Shown here one piece after another: positions 41,714-56,006 of a stretch of DNA of 64,000 bases; position 1 is the stretch's first letter, and each line of letters opens with the position of its first letter. The DNA is from Vibrio navarrensis (lineage in GTDB: Bacteria > Pseudomonadota > Gammaproteobacteria > Enterobacterales > Vibrionaceae). Below the pieces are notes generated by a model. The model worked only from the letters and a program-made list of their open reading frames with translations. It had not been told where the DNA came from and did no database searches. Made by a program: the position numbers and the translations under genes. The DNA lies in assembly GCF_000764325.1 (NCBI RefSeq), contig NZ_JMCG01000002.1, positions 744,001-808,000 on the forward strand, given 5' to 3'.

Positions 41714-42637
41714 CCCTTCAACTTGGATCTGACGCACGCGTTCACGCGTCAAGCCAATCTCTTTGCCCACTTCTTCGAGAGTCGATGGCTCATAACCAAG
41801 CAATCCAAAGCGACGCGCCAACACTTCTTTCTGTTTCGGATTTAGCTCTTCTAACCAGAAAATCAGTGAGTTGCGCATATCCTCATCCTGAGTTGACACT
41901 TCAGGATCGGAGTTGTTCGCATCGGGAATAATATCCAGTAGCGCTTTTTCCCCGTCACCACCAATCGGTGTATCGACAGAGCTAATCCGCTCGTTGAGGC
42001 GCAGCATTTTGCTGACATCTTCAACCGGGATATCCAGTTGAGAAGCGATCTCTTCTGCCGTAGGTTCGTGGTCGAGTTTTTGCGACAACTCGCGTGCGGT
42101 ACGCAGATAGATGTTCAGCTCTTTGACAACATGGATAGGTAAACGGATGGTCCGAGTCTGATTCATCAGTGCGCGTTCGATGGTTTGACGAATCCACCAA
42201 GTGGCGTAAGTAGAGAAGCGGAAGCCACGCTCTGGGTCAAATTTTTCCACCGCTCTGATCAGGCCAAGGTTCCCCTCTTCAATCAGATCAAGTAACGCTA
42301 ATCCACGGTTGCTGTAGCGGCGAGAAATCTTCACAACCAAACGTAAGTTGCTTTCAATCATACGTTTACGTGCTGCTTCATCCCCACGCAATGCGCGTCG
42401 AGCGTAAAGTACTTCTTCTTCTGCGGTCAGTAGAGGTGAGAAACCGATCTCTCCGAGGTAAAGCTGAGTCGCATCCAAGCTTTTGTTGCTGGCATCAAAC
42501 TCTTCTCTGAGTGCGGCATTGGTATCGGAACTGTTGTCTTCTTTATCGCTAACTTCGATATCAGAGTCGTTCAACTCTACATCCATTTGATCAATATCGA
42601 AATCATCAACTTTGGTTACTGCATTGCTGTTACTCAT
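41570..42637 (-). CDS. rpoS: RNA polymerase sigma factor RpoS with an aberrant C-terminal tail
   Basis: Stationary-phase and general stress sigma factor. Residues 1-316 are normal: conserved regions 1.2, 2 ([18 protein letters not shown]), 3 and 4.2 ([20 protein letters not shown]) through GLRRLREII. The last 17-18 family residues (QGLN-type ending) are replaced by 39 residues read antisense through the end of mutS, giving 355 in total. The DNA-binding region 4.2 helix is complete, so activity is likely, though stability could differ. It overlaps mutS by 144 bp and no terminator lies between them. It follows nlpD, where the main rpoS promoter usually resides. Confidence 0.95.
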   Translation of the reverse strand: MSNSNAVTKVDDFDIDQMDVELNDSDIEVSDKEDNSSDTNAALREEFDASNKSLDATQLYLGEIGFSPLLTAEEEVLYARRALRGDEAARKRMIESNLRLVVKISRRYSNRGLALLDLIEEGNLGLIRAVEKFDPERGFRFSTYATWWIRQTIERALMNQTRTIRLPIHVVKELNIYLRTARELSQKLDHEPTAEEIASQLDIPVEDVSKMLRLNERISSVDTPIGGDGEKALLDIIPDANNSDPEVSTQDEDMRNSLIFWLEELNPKQKEVLARRFGLLGYEPSTLEEVGKEIGLTRERVRQIQVEGLRRLREIIRINTRQCLFHFAWLRYQAKLIGYIHHSWSCRDITFAQLL

Positions 42638-42723
42638 AACGCCTCCCCCTGGCGAGTTAGCAAGGCATGGTATTTAGCTATGCCGCTGCTAGTTATGTCG
42701 CAAGTTGTTTTTCAAAGTTTTCA

Positions 42724-43653
42724 TTAAGGTAAATAGCGATTTGGATTCACCGACTTACCTTGGTAGCGGATTTCAAAGTGCAAGCGTACAGATTTGGCGC
42801 CAGAGCTACCCATGGTAGCGATTTTTTGCCCGGCAGCGACACTTTGTCCTTCCGTTACTAGCAACCGATCGTTGTGAGCGTAAGCGCTTAAGTAGTTATC
42901 ATTATGTTTCACGATAATCAGATTACCGTATCCACGCAGCGCATTACCTGAATAAACTACGACTCCTGCTGCGGTTGAGACTATCGATTGACCTCGCTGT
43001 CCTGCAATATCAATCCCTTTGTTTCCTTGTTCTCCCGCAGAGAAATTCTTGATAACTCTCCCTTTTGTTGGCCACAACCACTTGGCTATTTTGTCATTAT
43101 CTGGTTGGGCTGGTTTTGCTGTTGGAATAACATTTTCTTTACCTTTAGGCTCAACATACTCCTTTGATTTGGATTGTTCAACCTTCCCAGATGAATCTTT
43201 TTTAACCACTTCAAGCGGCTTTTGCTCACTTTTTTCGATAGAGTTTTTACTCGATTTTAACGTTTCAGGAGGAGAAACTGGCGCGCTTTTCGTCGGGGCA
43301 ACAGGCGCAGAAACTATAACTGGTGCAGCTTCGGCCAGATTGCCAAATGTGGGGGCAACGTATGCAGGCCCCCAAAGTTTGAGTTTTTGCCCTGGGAAGA
43401 TGGTGTACGGCGGCGAAAGGTTGTTGTAACGGATGAGATCATTTACATCTTTATTTGTGACATAAGAAATGAAATAGAGCGTGTCCCCTTTTTCCACTTC
43501 ATAGTAGCTGCCTCGATAGCTGCCGCGCTCTACAGATGAATAGTCTTTCTCTAACCCTGAAACGGGCGCAGGCGAGTGTGCTGCGCAGCCCACTAACTGC
43601 ACCACACCAAGTAAACTAACTAATTGAAATGTCCTAAAAAGGCTCACACTCAC
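42724..43653 (-). CDS. nlpD: Murein hydrolase activator NlpD
   Basis: Outer-membrane lipoprotein that activates septal amidases (AmiC in E. coli). The 309-residue protein has a signal peptide with lipobox LVGC (C23), a LysM domain (about 50-95, VEKGDTLYFISYVTN), a Pro/Lys/Ser-rich linker and a C-terminal LytM/M23 domain (about 195-305). The M23 zinc ligands appear degenerate, as expected for an activator. It is between pcm and rpoS in the surE-pcm-nlpD-rpoS order. Confidence 0.96.
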   Translation of the reverse strand: MSVSLFRTFQLVSLLGVVQLVGCAAHSPAPVSGLEKDYSSVERGSYRGSYYEVEKGDTLYFISYVTNKDVNDLIRYNNLSPPYTIFPGQKLKLWGPAYVAPTFGNLAEAAPVIVSAPVAPTKSAPVSPPETLKSSKNSIEKSEQKPLEVVKKDSSGKVEQSKSKEYVEPKGKENVIPTAKPAQPDNDKIAKWLWPTKGRVIKNFSAGEQGNKGIDIAGQRGQSIVSTAAGVVVYSGNALRGYGNLIIVKHNDNYLSAYAHNDRLLVTEGQSVAAGQKIATMGSSGAKSVRLHFEIRYQGKSVNPNRYLP

Positions 43654-43662
43654 TCGCTACCC

Positions 43663-44289
43663 CTACGCCAGTTCGCCAGCGACTAAGGGAACAAAGTTGA
43701 CGCTTTCAATCACGCTAGAGGTAATTTGATCACCACGGCGTTCAATGCACAGCAGCAGCTGCTCTTCGGTACCCACAGGGATCACCAGTCGCCCCCCTTG
43801 TGCTAATTGCTCTATTAAGGCATGTGGCACATTTTCCGCCGCCGCCGTAACAATAATGGCATCAAATGGGCCTTTACTTTCCCAGCCCTGCCAGCCATCA
43901 CCATGTTTGGTGGAGATATTATAGATATCCAACTGCTTAAGTCGGCGCTTCGCTTCCCATTGCAGCGCTTTAATTCGCTCAACAGAGTAGACATGATCCA
44001 CCAGTAGCGCCAGCACGGCGGTTTGATAACCCGAACCCGTTCCGATCTCCAGCACTTTACTGTCCCTTTTGAGGCGTAAAAGCTCGGTCATCTTTGCCAC
44101 AATGTAAGGCTGAGAAATGGTCTGACCTTGTCCAATCGGCAATGCGTTGTTGTCATAGGCCTGATGCATCATTGCCTGAGAGACAAAATTTTCCCTTGGG
44201 ATACGATGAACCGCCTCCAATACCGCTTGATCTTGGATACCTTGGGCAACAAGAAACTGCACCAAACGACCTGCGTGTGGATTACTCAT
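43663..44289 (-). CDS. pcm: Protein-L-isoaspartate O-methyltransferase
   Basis: Repairs isoaspartyl residues in aged proteins using S-adenosylmethionine. With the ATG at 44289 ([13 protein letters not shown]) it has 208 residues, the usual length. AAAGGAT precedes this ATG, and the start overlaps the surE stop (ATGAGTAA). The SAM motif [16 protein letters not shown] and RENFVSQ are present. Confidence 0.97.
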   Translation of the reverse strand: MSNPHAGRLVQFLVAQGIQDQAVLEAVHRIPRENFVSQAMMHQAYDNNALPIGQGQTISQPYIVAKMTELLRLKRDSKVLEIGTGSGYQTAVLALLVDHVYSVERIKALQWEAKRRLKQLDIYNISTKHGDGWQGWESKGPFDAIIVTAAAENVPHALIEQLAQGGRLVIPVGTEEQLLLCIERRGDQITSSVIESVNFVPLVAGELA

Positions 44290-45061
44290 GGCTTGCATCC
44301 TTTAACCAATCGTCCATCGCCCGTAGCGACTCATGCGCGGTCAGATCCACTTGCAAAGGCGTAATCGACACGACATCTTGCTCAATCGCAAAGAAATCGG
44401 TACCCATACCCGCATCTTGCTCTTTCCCTGGAGGGCCGAGCCAATAAATCGTGTGACCGCGAGGATCTTGTTGTTTAATCATGTTTTCAGCGTGATGACG
44501 AGCGCCTAATCGGGTGACTTCAATTTGCTGCAACTGCTCAAATGGCCGATCAGGAATGTTGACGTTCAACAGACGATTGGTTGGAATCGGGCTAGTTAAA
44601 TGTTGCTCAACCAACTGACGCGCTATTTTAGCTGCGCTGGAAAAATGGTGCTTGCCGACCAGAGAAAAAGCGATGGACTGAACACCGAGAAAATGTCCCT
44701 CCATTGCCGCCGCCACAGTACCAGAATAGAGCACGTCATCGCCTAGATTTGCACCGTGATTGATCCCGCTCAGTACCAGATCCGGCAAATCATCTTTTAG
44801 CAACTCATTGAGCGCAAAGTGCACACAATCGGTCGGTGTGCCCTGCACAGAATAAACATCGTCACCAATGCGATTAACACGTAATGGTTGCTCTAACGTC
44901 AAAGAGTTTGACGCGCCAGAGCGGTTTCTATCTGGTGCCACAACAATCACCTGTGCTATCTCACGCAATTCATCGGCTAACGCGTTAATCCCCTCGGCAA
45001 ACACGCCATCGTCATTGCTCAGTAGAATCCGTAACGGTTTATTCTGCTTTTCATCCATCAT
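44282..45061 (-). CDS. surE: 5'/3'-nucleotidase SurE
   Basis: Metal-dependent nucleoside 5'-monophosphate phosphatase linked to stationary-phase survival. The 259-residue protein has the metal-binding LSNDDGV motif near the N-terminus, then [19 protein letters not shown]. Its start overlaps the truD stop (TAATG), and a second ATG follows immediately. It is translationally coupled on both sides in truD-surE-pcm. Confidence 0.97.
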   Translation of the reverse strand: MMDEKQNKPLRILLSNDDGVFAEGINALADELREIAQVIVVAPDRNRSGASNSLTLEQPLRVNRIGDDVYSVQGTPTDCVHFALNELLKDDLPDLVLSGINHGANLGDDVLYSGTVAAAMEGHFLGVQSIAFSLVGKHHFSSAAKIARQLVEQHLTSPIPTNRLLNVNIPDRPFEQLQQIEVTRLGARHHAENMIKQQDPRGHTIYWLGPPGKEQDAGMGTDFFAIEQDVVSITPLQVDLTAHESLRAMDDWLKDASHE

Positions 45062-46107
45062 TATTGGTACTCTCTTTCGAACGCTATTTCCTGCACTAAT
45101 TCACGCACAATCGAAGTCGCAAAGGAGCCTGCATCCAGTGCAAAACGCAGCGTTATCTCATCTCCTACCACTGACCAAGTGAGGTTTTGTGGTTTCAAGC
45201 TTATGGCTCGTCGGTCATGGCGCATGCGATTGCCGCGAATCAACGCCATCAAATCCGTTTCTTCATCCAGTATCGGCTGCTCTAGTGCCAGCGCCGAAGC
45301 TTGTGTGGGCAGTGCGTTGTCGCCCGCTAAGGCCGCACTAATCATCACCTCTCCACGTTCAAAGCGCGCTTGAGCCTGAGGCAAAGCCGCTGCATCGATC
45401 GTTTCTTGCCCCGCTTGAGACAAGACAACATCCCCTTCGATCACATGGTCAAAGATCCCTTGCTGCAAGCGATCGGACACGATGCGATTGAAAATCCACG
45501 AGCGTGCTGTCGATAAGTACATGCTGCGTTTATTTTGGTTGCGAGTGCGCACATTTTCTCTCCCCCAGCGGCGAGCCTCATCAAGATTATTGCCATCGCG
45601 ACCAAAGCGCTGGCTACCAAAATAGTTTGGTACACCAACCTGTTGGATGCGCTCTAAACGACGTTCTACATCCGCCACATCCGTCACTTCGCTTAAGGTC
45701 ACCACAAACTCGTTGCCGACCAAATCGCCTGGGCGAAGCTTCTTATTGTGACGAGTCACGGCCAAAATTTCGATGCTCGGATACTGAGCGAGGAAGGCTG
45801 CAAAGTTGGGAATGCCGCCAGTAGGCAGATGGACACTCAACCATTGCTCTGTCACGGCATGGCGATCTTTAAGGCCAGCCCAACTAACGTTTTGCGATGG
45901 TACCCCGCACACCTTTGCCAACTCATTGGCGACAAAACTGGTGTTTTCCCCCGTTTTTCGGATATGCACCATCAGATGCTCACCTTCACCGGTGAAGGAA
46001 AAACCCAAATCCTCTTTGACTTGAAAGTGCTCAGGTTTGGCTTTGATTTTGGCTTGTGCCGTCGGCTTACCCGCGAGGTATGCCAAAGAAGCGAGGATAT
46101 CTGTCAT
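45061..46107 (-). CDS. truD: tRNA pseudouridine(13) synthase TruD
   Basis: Makes pseudouridine at position 13 of tRNA-Glu. With the ATG at 46107 ([13 protein letters not shown]) the protein has 348 residues; GTGGAAA precedes it. An ATG six codons upstream has no good Shine-Dalgarno. The catalytic Asp lies in the conserved [14 protein letters not shown] segment, and [17 protein letters not shown] is present. It lies 34 bp after ispF. Confidence 0.96.
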   Translation of the reverse strand: MTDILASLAYLAGKPTAQAKIKAKPEHFQVKEDLGFSFTGEGEHLMVHIRKTGENTSFVANELAKVCGVPSQNVSWAGLKDRHAVTEQWLSVHLPTGGIPNFAAFLAQYPSIEILAVTRHNKKLRPGDLVGNEFVVTLSEVTDVADVERRLERIQQVGVPNYFGSQRFGRDGNNLDEARRWGRENVRTRNQNKRSMYLSTARSWIFNRIVSDRLQQGIFDHVIEGDVVLSQAGQETIDAAALPQAQARFERGEVMISAALAGDNALPTQASALALEQPILDEETDLMALIRGNRMRHDRRAISLKPQNLTWSVVGDEITLRFALDAGSFATSIVRELVQEIAFEREYQ

Positions 46108-46141
46108 GCTTTTTTCCACTGCCATGCAGCTTGTAAACGAT

Positions 46142-46618
46142 TTATTCTTTAATCAACAATACAACGGCTTCCGTTGCAATGCCTTCTTTACGTCCGGTGA
46201 AACCTAAACGTTCGGTAGTTGTTGCCTTCACATTAATATTGCCAACCTCAGTTTGCAGATCCTCTGCTATTGCTTGACACATGGCCTCAATGTAAGGGGC
46301 CATTTTCGGCGCTTGGGCGATAATAGTGATATCAGCATTGCCCAGACGATAGCCTTGTTCTTTCACTCGGCGATAAACATCTTTCAACAATTCACGGCTG
46401 TCGGCACCTTTCCATTGATCATCGGTGTCAGGGAAATGACGACCAATGTCGCCCGCAGCAATCGCGCCAAGCAAGGCATCGCTGAGGGCGTGCAGGGCCA
46501 CATCCCCATCCGAATGCGCGATCAACCCTTGCTCATAAGGCACTTTAACCCCGCCAATAATCACGGGGCCTTCTCCACCAAATTTGTGCACATCAAAACC
46601 ATGGCCAATTCGAATCAT
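46142..46618 (-). CDS. ispF: 2-C-methyl-D-erythritol 2,4-cyclodiphosphate synthase
   Basis: Non-mevalonate isoprenoid pathway enzyme that cyclises CDP-ME 2-phosphate. The 158-residue protein has the zinc motif GHGFDVHKF at the N-terminus, then [19 protein letters not shown] and GDIGRHFPD. It follows ispD by 3 bp; the two steps of the same pathway are coupled. Confidence 0.98.
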   Translation of the reverse strand: MIRIGHGFDVHKFGGEGPVIIGGVKVPYEQGLIAHSDGDVALHALSDALLGAIAAGDIGRHFPDTDDQWKGADSRELLKDVYRRVKEQGYRLGNADITIIAQAPKMAPYIEAMCQAIAEDLQTEVGNINVKATTTERLGFTGRKEGIATEAVVLLIKE

Positions 46619-46621
46619 TGT

Positions 46622-47326
46622 TTATCCTTCTGCTCGGCTTAAATAGAATTCCGCTAACGCCAGATCTTCTGGCTGAGTAATTTTAATATTGGTCGCTTTA
46701 CCGGGAATTAAGACGGGTTGTCGCCCCTGCCACTCCAAGGCGGAGGCTTCATCGGTAATGGCCACATTGTGGGCTAGTGCCTGCTCAAGCGCGACGGTCA
46801 ACGTCTGAGTTTGAAACATTTGCGGCGTTAATGCGTGCCAAAGGGCGTCACGAGAGACCGTATGGTCAATGTTCCGCTCTGCGTTAGCGCGCTTCATCGT
46901 GTCACGCACAGGGGTGGCCAAAATCCCGCCAACCGGATGAACCAAGCAGGCGCTGATCAAGGCATCGATATCGTCAAGCGAAACACAGGGCCTCGCCGCG
47001 TCATGCACTAAAACCCATTTTGCCTCTAGATGCGTTTGCACATATTTAAGGCCAGAAAGCACCGAATCCGCGCGCTCTTTACCGCCACTGACTCGGATCA
47101 CTTGCGGCGAATTTGCTATCGGCAACTGGGCAAAATAAGGGTCATCATCGCTGATCGCGACCACCACCTGCGCGATCAACGGATGCGCTAGCAGCTTATT
47201 CAAGGTGTGTTCCAACACGGTGCGCTCGCCGATGGATAAATATTGCTTGGGACGGTCGGCTTGCATCCTACTGCCCACTCCGGCAGCAGGAACTATCGCA
47301 ACTAAAGATGGAGTCTTTTTCGGCAT
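46622..47326 (-). CDS. ispD: 2-C-methyl-D-erythritol 4-phosphate cytidylyltransferase
   Basis: Transfers CMP to MEP in isoprenoid synthesis. The start at 47326 ([21 protein letters not shown]) gives 234 residues and lies one base after the ftsB stop (TAAGATG). An upstream ATG inside ftsB is less likely. The nucleotide-binding [18 protein letters not shown] and [10 protein letters not shown] motifs are present. Confidence 0.97.
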   Translation of the reverse strand: MPKKTPSLVAIVPAAGVGSRMQADRPKQYLSIGERTVLEHTLNKLLAHPLIAQVVVAISDDDPYFAQLPIANSPQVIRVSGGKERADSVLSGLKYVQTHLEAKWVLVHDAARPCVSLDDIDALISACLVHPVGGILATPVRDTMKRANAERNIDHTVSRDALWHALTPQMFQTQTLTVALEQALAHNVAITDEASALEWQGRQPVLIPGKATNIKITQPEDLALAEFYLSRAEG

Positions 47327-47327
47327 C

Positions 47328-47609
47328 TTATTGATTTTCCTCACCGACAAGACGGTAGAAGGTTTCGCCTTCTTTCACCATGCCGAGTTCATGTCTGGCG
47401 CGCTCTTCAATGGCATCCAACCCCTGTTTGAGATCATCAATTTCTGCATACATTTCGCTATTACGCGACTGTAACTTGCTGTTCACTTGTTGCTGGACTT
47501 CGATATCACGCTCGGTGGCGTAATAATCCGACACACCGTTTTTACCAAACCAGAGTGTGTATTGCAGCAGCGCAAATAGCAGTGTCAAAACTAAAATAAA
47601 CAGACGCAT
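47328..47609 (-). CDS. ftsB: Cell division protein FtsB
   Basis: Bitopic division protein that forms a complex with FtsL and FtsQ and signals activation of septal synthesis. With the ATG at 47609 ([12 protein letters not shown]) it has 93 residues: an N-terminal membrane helix, then a periplasmic coiled coil (about 30-70) and a short tail. An ATG 20 codons upstream would add a hydrophilic extension unusual for the family. It is downstream of the eno repeat region and upstream of ispD. Confidence 0.95.
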   Translation of the reverse strand: MRLFILVLTLLFALLQYTLWFGKNGVSDYYATERDIEVQQQVNSKLQSRNSEMYAEIDDLKQGLDAIEERARHELGMVKEGETFYRLVGEENQ

Positions 47610-47740
47610 GAGCGATTTTACTTGTGGCCTATCAGAGGAAAGAGTTATGAAGCCCTTTTTATAGCACAATTAGCGGGTTGGCTCTATAGAGGGTTAGTGC
47701 AACAAGGGGAGCGTGCTTAGCGTGAGTTTTCCTCTAGATA

Positions 47741-47773
47741 AAAAAACACCCCGCAAACGCAGGGTGTTTTTAA
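47741..47773 (-). terminator. eno-type terminator hairpin, copy 1 (distal)
   Basis: AAAAACACCC / GGGTGTTTTT arms around a 10-nt centre with A and T runs on both sides. Farthest of three copies from eno. Confidence 0.85.
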
Positions 47774-47886
47774 AGCTTCAATCTAAGCGATTAATTCAAT
47801 TAGGAATTAAGCTTGACCTTTCACTTCTTTAAGGCCGCTTCTTTGAAACATGGGGGTGCGCGCTCACCGTGCGCTTTCCTATCGAT

Positions 47887-47919
47887 AAAAAAACACCCCG
47901 CAAACGCAGGGTGTTTTTA
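47887..47919 (-). terminator. eno-type terminator hairpin, copy 2
   Basis: Same stem and loop as the copy at 47741. Middle copy. Confidence 0.85.
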
Positions 47920-48023
47920 AAGCTTCAATCTAAGCGATTAGAATTAAGCTTGGCCTTTCACTTCTTTAAGACCGCTTCTTTGAAACATGGGGGTGCGCGC
48001 TCACCGTGCGCTTTCCTATCGAT

Positions 48024-48056
48024 AAAAAAACACCCCGCAAACGCAGGGTGTTTTTA
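48024..48056 (-). terminator. eno terminator hairpin, copy 3 (proximal)
   Basis: Same stem and loop, 34 bp past the eno stop codon. The primary intrinsic terminator of eno. Confidence 0.9.
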
Positions 48057-48090
48057 AAGCTTCAATCTAAGCAATTAATTCAATTAGGAA

Positions 48091-51254
<3,164 letters not shown>

Positions 51255-51309
51255 TCAAGCCTGTGGGAAATTAGTTGAGCCCTTTTTTTGCCACTTTATC
51301 TGCCGATTT

Positions 51310-52107
51310 TTAGCCCTTCTCTTGGGCTTTTACCTGATCCCAAAACCCGTCCAATTCTTGCAAACTGCACTCGCTCAGTGTTTTGCCACACGCAGCAACT
51401 CGCTGCTCGACAGCGCGAAATCGACGAGCAAACTTGAGGTTGGCTTTGGCCAGCGCCACTTCAGGATTAACCGAAAGATGCCGGGCCAGATTGACCGTCG
51501 CAAACAGTAAGTCACCCAGTTCCAACTCCACTTTGTCCGCTTGCACATCCACTTGCAGCGCCTCTTCCATCACTTCATCCACTTCCTCGCGCACCTTGTC
51601 TACCACAGGGCCAAGTGAGTCCCAATCAAAACCGTAGCGCGCACACTTTTTCTGCATCTTTGTGGCACGTAATAATGCCGGAAGCGAAGCTGGTATAGAG
51701 TCTAGAATACTTTCTTCGCTTTTGCCTGCTAAGGCTTTCTCTTTTATTTTTTCGGCTTCCCAGTTGGCATTGAGCTCCGCTTCATCCGTAAATTCCTGCT
51801 CTGCGAACACGTGCGGGTGGCGACGCGTGAGTTTCTCATTGACCGTTTCCACCACCTGCGAGAAGTCAAACAGACCCTGCTCTTTCGCGATCTGGCTGTA
51901 AAAAATCACCTGAAACAGTAAATCACCAAGCTCCTCTTTGAGATTGGACCAATCTTGCTTGTGAATCGCATCCACCACTTCATAGGTTTCTTCGATAGTG
52001 TGAGGCACCACGCTGTCAAAAGTTTGCTTACGATCCCACGGGCAGCCATTTTCAGGGTCGCGCAGCTTGGCCATGATCTGTTCTAACTGTTCGATTGGAT
52101 GAGTCAT
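51310..52107 (-). CDS. mazG: Nucleoside triphosphate pyrophosphohydrolase MazG
   Basis: Hydrolyses nucleoside triphosphates to monophosphates and is reported to lower ppGpp in E. coli. The start at 52107 ([17 protein letters not shown]), preceded by AAGGAAG, gives 265 residues. Two MazG domains are visible, each with an EE-E/ED metal signature ([15 protein letters not shown] and [19 protein letters not shown]). It lies between relA and pyrG, consistent with a role near the stringent response. Confidence 0.96.
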   Translation of the reverse strand: MTHPIEQLEQIMAKLRDPENGCPWDRKQTFDSVVPHTIEETYEVVDAIHKQDWSNLKEELGDLLFQVIFYSQIAKEQGLFDFSQVVETVNEKLTRRHPHVFAEQEFTDEAELNANWEAEKIKEKALAGKSEESILDSIPASLPALLRATKMQKKCARYGFDWDSLGPVVDKVREEVDEVMEEALQVDVQADKVELELGDLLFATVNLARHLSVNPEVALAKANLKFARRFRAVEQRVAACGKTLSECSLQELDGFWDQVKAQEKG

Positions 52108-52202
52108 TTTGCTTCCTTTGTAGACAATTCGTTTGTAAAAAATGCATTTGTAAAAAAGGCGAGTAGTCTGCACTACTCGCCTCTCATTGAAACGATTTGC
52201 GA

Positions 52203-54422
52203 TCAGCAGAGTCGTTTGACTGACATCACATCGCGTACTTGCTCGACCCGCTTCATGATGCGGTTGAGCACTTCGATGTTAGACACCTCAAGCTCAAAGT
52301 CCATCACATTCAGATGAGTGCGATAGTCCATGCGACTCTTCATGCTGATCACTTTTATTTTCTCGTTCGCCAGCATGGTGGTAATGTCTTTCAGCAGGCC
52401 ACTACGCTCCATCGCTTCCACACGCACCGTCAGCATGTAAGAGCCGACCACACCACGTCCCCAAACGGTGTCGATGATCCGCTCTGGTGCGTGATGGCGC
52501 AATTCGTCCAACTGTTCACAATCGCTGCGGTGCACCGAGATGCCACGACCTTGGGTGATGTAACCGCAGATCTCATCGCCCGGGATCGGTTGGCAACAGC
52601 GCGCGAGGTGGGTCATTAGGTTATCCACTCCCTCGACCACCACAGCATCTTTGCGCGGGCGACTTGGCGATGCGCCTTTGCTTTCCGCTTCCTGCAGTTT
52701 TTCTAGCGCTTGTTTGTCTTCTTCTTCCGCGGTCGGTTTATTCACCAAGGCATTGATATGGTTGACGATCTGGTTGATACGCAAATCACCACTGCCGACC
52801 CCAACATACAGCTCGTCCGACGTATTCATGTTGAAACGCTTGAGCGCGTATTGCTCCGCATCTTTCAGCGTGGCGCCAATCTTCGCTAACTCGTGCTCTA
52901 AAATCTCGCGCCCTGCTTCGAGGTTTTTCTCGCGGCTTTGCTTGCGGAACCACGCGTTGATCTTGGCGCGTGCACGCCCCGAGGTAACAAAACCCAGCGA
53001 TGGGTTGAGCCAATCACGCGAAGGGTTAGGCTCCTTCTGGGTGATGATTTCGACCTGATCGCCCATGTGCAGTTTGTGGGTGAACGGCACGATGCGCCCA
53101 GCGACTTTGGCACCAATACAGCGATGGCCAACTTCGGAGTGAATATGATAGGCGAAATCAAGCGGCGTCGCTCCCATCGGCAAATCGACCACATCACCAC
53201 GCGGAGTAAAGGCGTAGACACGATCATCAAACACCTGACTACGCAACTCATCGAGCATCTCACCCGAATCGGACATCTCTTCCTGCCAATCAAGCAGTTT
53301 ACGTAGCCAAGTGATTTTCTCGTCATAGCCGCTGCGGGCGCTGCTGCCTTCTTTGTATTTCCAGTGGGCCGCAACCCCAAGTTCAGACTCTTCATGCATC
53401 TGCTTGGTACGGATCTGGATTTCGATGGTTTTCCCTTCTGGGCCCAAAATCACCGTGTGGATCGACTGATAGCCGTTGGGTTTAGGGTTAGCAACGTAAT
53501 CGTCAAACTCGCTAGGCAAATGTTTATACTTGGTGTGCACCACACCGAGCGCGGCATAACAATCTTGCAGTTTGTCGGCAATAATGCGCACAGCGCGCAC
53601 ATCAAACAGCTCATCAAAGGCGAGCCCCTTCTTCTGCATTTTGCGCCAGATGCTGTAAATGTGTTTCGGTCGCCCGCTGACTTCGGCCTTGATGCCGCAC
53701 GTTTTCATCTCTAAAGAGAGATCTTCGACGAAATCCTTGATGTACTGCTCGCGAACGATGCGTCGCTCCGCCAGTTGCTTGGCGATCTGTTTGTAGGTGT
53801 CTGGCTGCTGGTAGCGGAAGGCGTAATCTTCGATTTCCCACTTGAGCTGACCGATCCCCAAACGGTTCGCCAGCGGCGCATAGATATTGGCACACTCTTT
53901 TGCCGCCGCGCGGCGCACGTCGTCCGGCGCTTGTTTGACTTCAATCAGGTTGCAAATCCGCTCTGCGAGTTTAATCACTACGCAGCGAAAATCATCCACC
54001 ATGGCCAACAGCATACGGCGGACGTTGTCCACCTGAGCGGAACCCGCACTGCCTTCCAATGTGATGTTCAACTGACCAATAGCGGCCATTTCATCCACGC
54101 CATCAATCAGCTTAATGATCTCTTTGCTGTACTCTTCTTCCAGCGCTTCACGGGCAAAAGCACCACTTGAAACCAAAGGAAACAGCTGTGCGGCCACCAG
54201 CGTCGCTTTATCCATCGATAAAGTGACCAAGATCTCGATCATCTCCCGTCCACGCCACAACAGCAGCTCGGCCTGTTCATGGCCAGCCAAGATGGCCTGG
54301 CAGTGACGATACACTTCAATCAAGCGAGTGGAGATGCTGTTATCCTGTTTCAAGCTGGCAACCCAGCTTTCCAATTCAAACTGCTCTTTGGGGTTCAAAT
54401 GTGCGCTTCTTACCGCAACCAT
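52203..54422 (-). CDS. relA: GTP pyrophosphokinase RelA
   Basis: Ribosome-associated (p)ppGpp synthetase that responds to uncharged tRNA. The 739-residue protein has an N-terminal degenerate HD hydrolase domain, the synthetase domain ([13 protein letters not shown] region), a TGS domain ([13 protein letters not shown]), a central helical/zinc-finger region and a C-terminal ACT domain. The length is typical for vibrios. It lies between rlmD and mazG. Confidence 0.98.
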   Translation of the reverse strand: MVAVRSAHLNPKEQFELESWVASLKQDNSISTRLIEVYRHCQAILAGHEQAELLLWRGREMIEILVTLSMDKATLVAAQLFPLVSSGAFAREALEEEYSKEIIKLIDGVDEMAAIGQLNITLEGSAGSAQVDNVRRMLLAMVDDFRCVVIKLAERICNLIEVKQAPDDVRRAAAKECANIYAPLANRLGIGQLKWEIEDYAFRYQQPDTYKQIAKQLAERRIVREQYIKDFVEDLSLEMKTCGIKAEVSGRPKHIYSIWRKMQKKGLAFDELFDVRAVRIIADKLQDCYAALGVVHTKYKHLPSEFDDYVANPKPNGYQSIHTVILGPEGKTIEIQIRTKQMHEESELGVAAHWKYKEGSSARSGYDEKITWLRKLLDWQEEMSDSGEMLDELRSQVFDDRVYAFTPRGDVVDLPMGATPLDFAYHIHSEVGHRCIGAKVAGRIVPFTHKLHMGDQVEIITQKEPNPSRDWLNPSLGFVTSGRARAKINAWFRKQSREKNLEAGREILEHELAKIGATLKDAEQYALKRFNMNTSDELYVGVGSGDLRINQIVNHINALVNKPTAEEEDKQALEKLQEAESKGASPSRPRKDAVVVEGVDNLMTHLARCCQPIPGDEICGYITQGRGISVHRSDCEQLDELRHHAPERIIDTVWGRGVVGSYMLTVRVEAMERSGLLKDITTMLANEKIKVISMKSRMDYRTHLNVMDFELEVSNIEVLNRIMKRVEQVRDVMSVKRLC

Positions 54423-54514
54423 CTTGTCATCCTAATTATTCTTTGTTCGTTTCGACTAACTGCATCCGGGTTAGTTCGCTTTGCTTCGCCTGAGTGATGA
54501 CATTTTGCACTGAG

Positions 54515-55831
54515 TTACTTCTCAAACAGTGCCATCGACTCAAGGTGACTGGTATGTGGAAACATATCCAGCATCGCCAATTTGGTTAAGGTATAGCCCT
54601 GCGTAAGCAGGCTCTGACTGTCCCTTGCAAGGGTAGCAGGATTACACGAAACATAAACCACTCTTTTCGCACCCAATACGGATACCTGATCGATGATGCC
54701 GCTTGCACCAGCCCGAGCGGGATCGAGTAGAATTTTGTCAAACTGCTCGCTTGCCCAAGGTTGGCCGATAAAATCCGCCTCAAGATTAGCGTGAAAAAAT
54801 TGCGCGTTATTGATCTGGTTCAACGCCGCGTTCTCGGCGGCATTGTTGACCATTTGCGCGACCCCTTCCACTCCGATGACTTGCTTGGCTTTGCTCGCCA
54901 GAGGCAAGCTGAAATTACCAAGGCCGCAGAAGAGATCCAGCACGCGATCATCGGCTTGTGGCTCAAGCCATTCCAATGCTTGCGCGACCATTTTCTGGTT
55001 GATATGCGGGTTGACCTGAATAAAGTTGTTCGGCGCAAAAGGGACCTTGACTGTGCATTCCTGATAGTAAGGCTGCTCGCCAACAATGCGATCGAGCTGG
55101 TCACTTTCCGGCATGAGATAAAGTGTTAGCGCATGTTTCGTCGCAAACTGCACCAGCGCGGTTTCATCTTGCGCCGCCAACTTCGCCGTGTGACGCAGTG
55201 CCACCACAACGCCATTATCGGCTGCGACCAGTTCAACATGGCCCAAAGTTTCCGGTTTATCAAAGCCACTTAGTAGCGCTTTCAGTTCAGGCAAAATCTG
55301 GTTGAGCGGCGCGGCCAATACCGGGCAAGCAGTGATGTTCTCAATCTGCTTACTCTGTTTGCGGCGAAAGCCAAATTGCAGTTGGCGCGTTTTCTTATCC
55401 TGCATCAGGCTAAAGCGAGCGCGGCGGCGATAGCCTTGGTCAGGCCCAGTCACGACAGGAGCGAGTTCGATTTCACGTCCGGCGAATTTTTTCATCAATT
55501 GCAGCAATGCCGCCTGTTTGTATTCCAACTGCGCCGGATAGTTGAGATGCTGCATGTCGCAGCCACCGCATTGACCGTAGTGCGGACAAAAAGGCTCGAT
55601 GCGCTGCTCACTGGCTTGCAGCACTTTGATCAGTTTGCCACGGGCGAATTTACTCTTCTCTTCCACCAGTTGCGTCACCACGGTTTCCCCCGGCAGCGTT
55701 CCTTCAATAAACAGCGGTTTTTGCTTGAGATAGGCGATACCCGCGCCTTGGTTGTCCAGCCTTTCAATCTGCACTTGCAGATGCTTGAAATCCGGTTGCG
55801 TTTTCTTTTTCGGTTGGAAAAAACGTGCCAT
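54515..55831 (-). CDS. rlmD: 23S rRNA (uracil(1939)-C(5))-methyltransferase RlmD
   Basis: SAM-dependent RNA methyltransferase (formerly RumA). The 438-residue protein has an N-terminal TRAM domain, a 4Fe-4S cysteine cluster ([10 protein letters not shown] and a later C), the SAM-binding [16 protein letters not shown] region, and the catalytic Cys in [13 protein letters not shown]. Upstream of relA and divergent from the sensor kinase gene. Confidence 0.97.
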   Translation of the reverse strand: MARFFQPKKKTQPDFKHLQVQIERLDNQGAGIAYLKQKPLFIEGTLPGETVVTQLVEEKSKFARGKLIKVLQASEQRIEPFCPHYGQCGGCDMQHLNYPAQLEYKQAALLQLMKKFAGREIELAPVVTGPDQGYRRRARFSLMQDKKTRQLQFGFRRKQSKQIENITACPVLAAPLNQILPELKALLSGFDKPETLGHVELVAADNGVVVALRHTAKLAAQDETALVQFATKHALTLYLMPESDQLDRIVGEQPYYQECTVKVPFAPNNFIQVNPHINQKMVAQALEWLEPQADDRVLDLFCGLGNFSLPLASKAKQVIGVEGVAQMVNNAAENAALNQINNAQFFHANLEADFIGQPWASEQFDKILLDPARAGASGIIDQVSVLGAKRVVYVSCNPATLARDSQSLLTQGYTLTKLAMLDMFPHTSHLESMALFEK

Positions 55832-56006
55832 GCTCTAATGCCTGAAATAAATTGCTCAAATTTGTCCTCACAGCGTCACTATTCTTTAGCGCCGCCGTTG
55901 TACCCACAGGATGATCTGATTATGCTTGTGCGATGATTCGATTGGGTCACTTCGCTTTTTGTGACGCCTATTTTCCCATATCCCGACCTTGATGTAATTA
56001 GATAAC

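Noticed and set aside
52239..54170. Several open frames antisense to relA
   Set aside because: They are shadows of relA codon structure, with no conserved domain or start signal.
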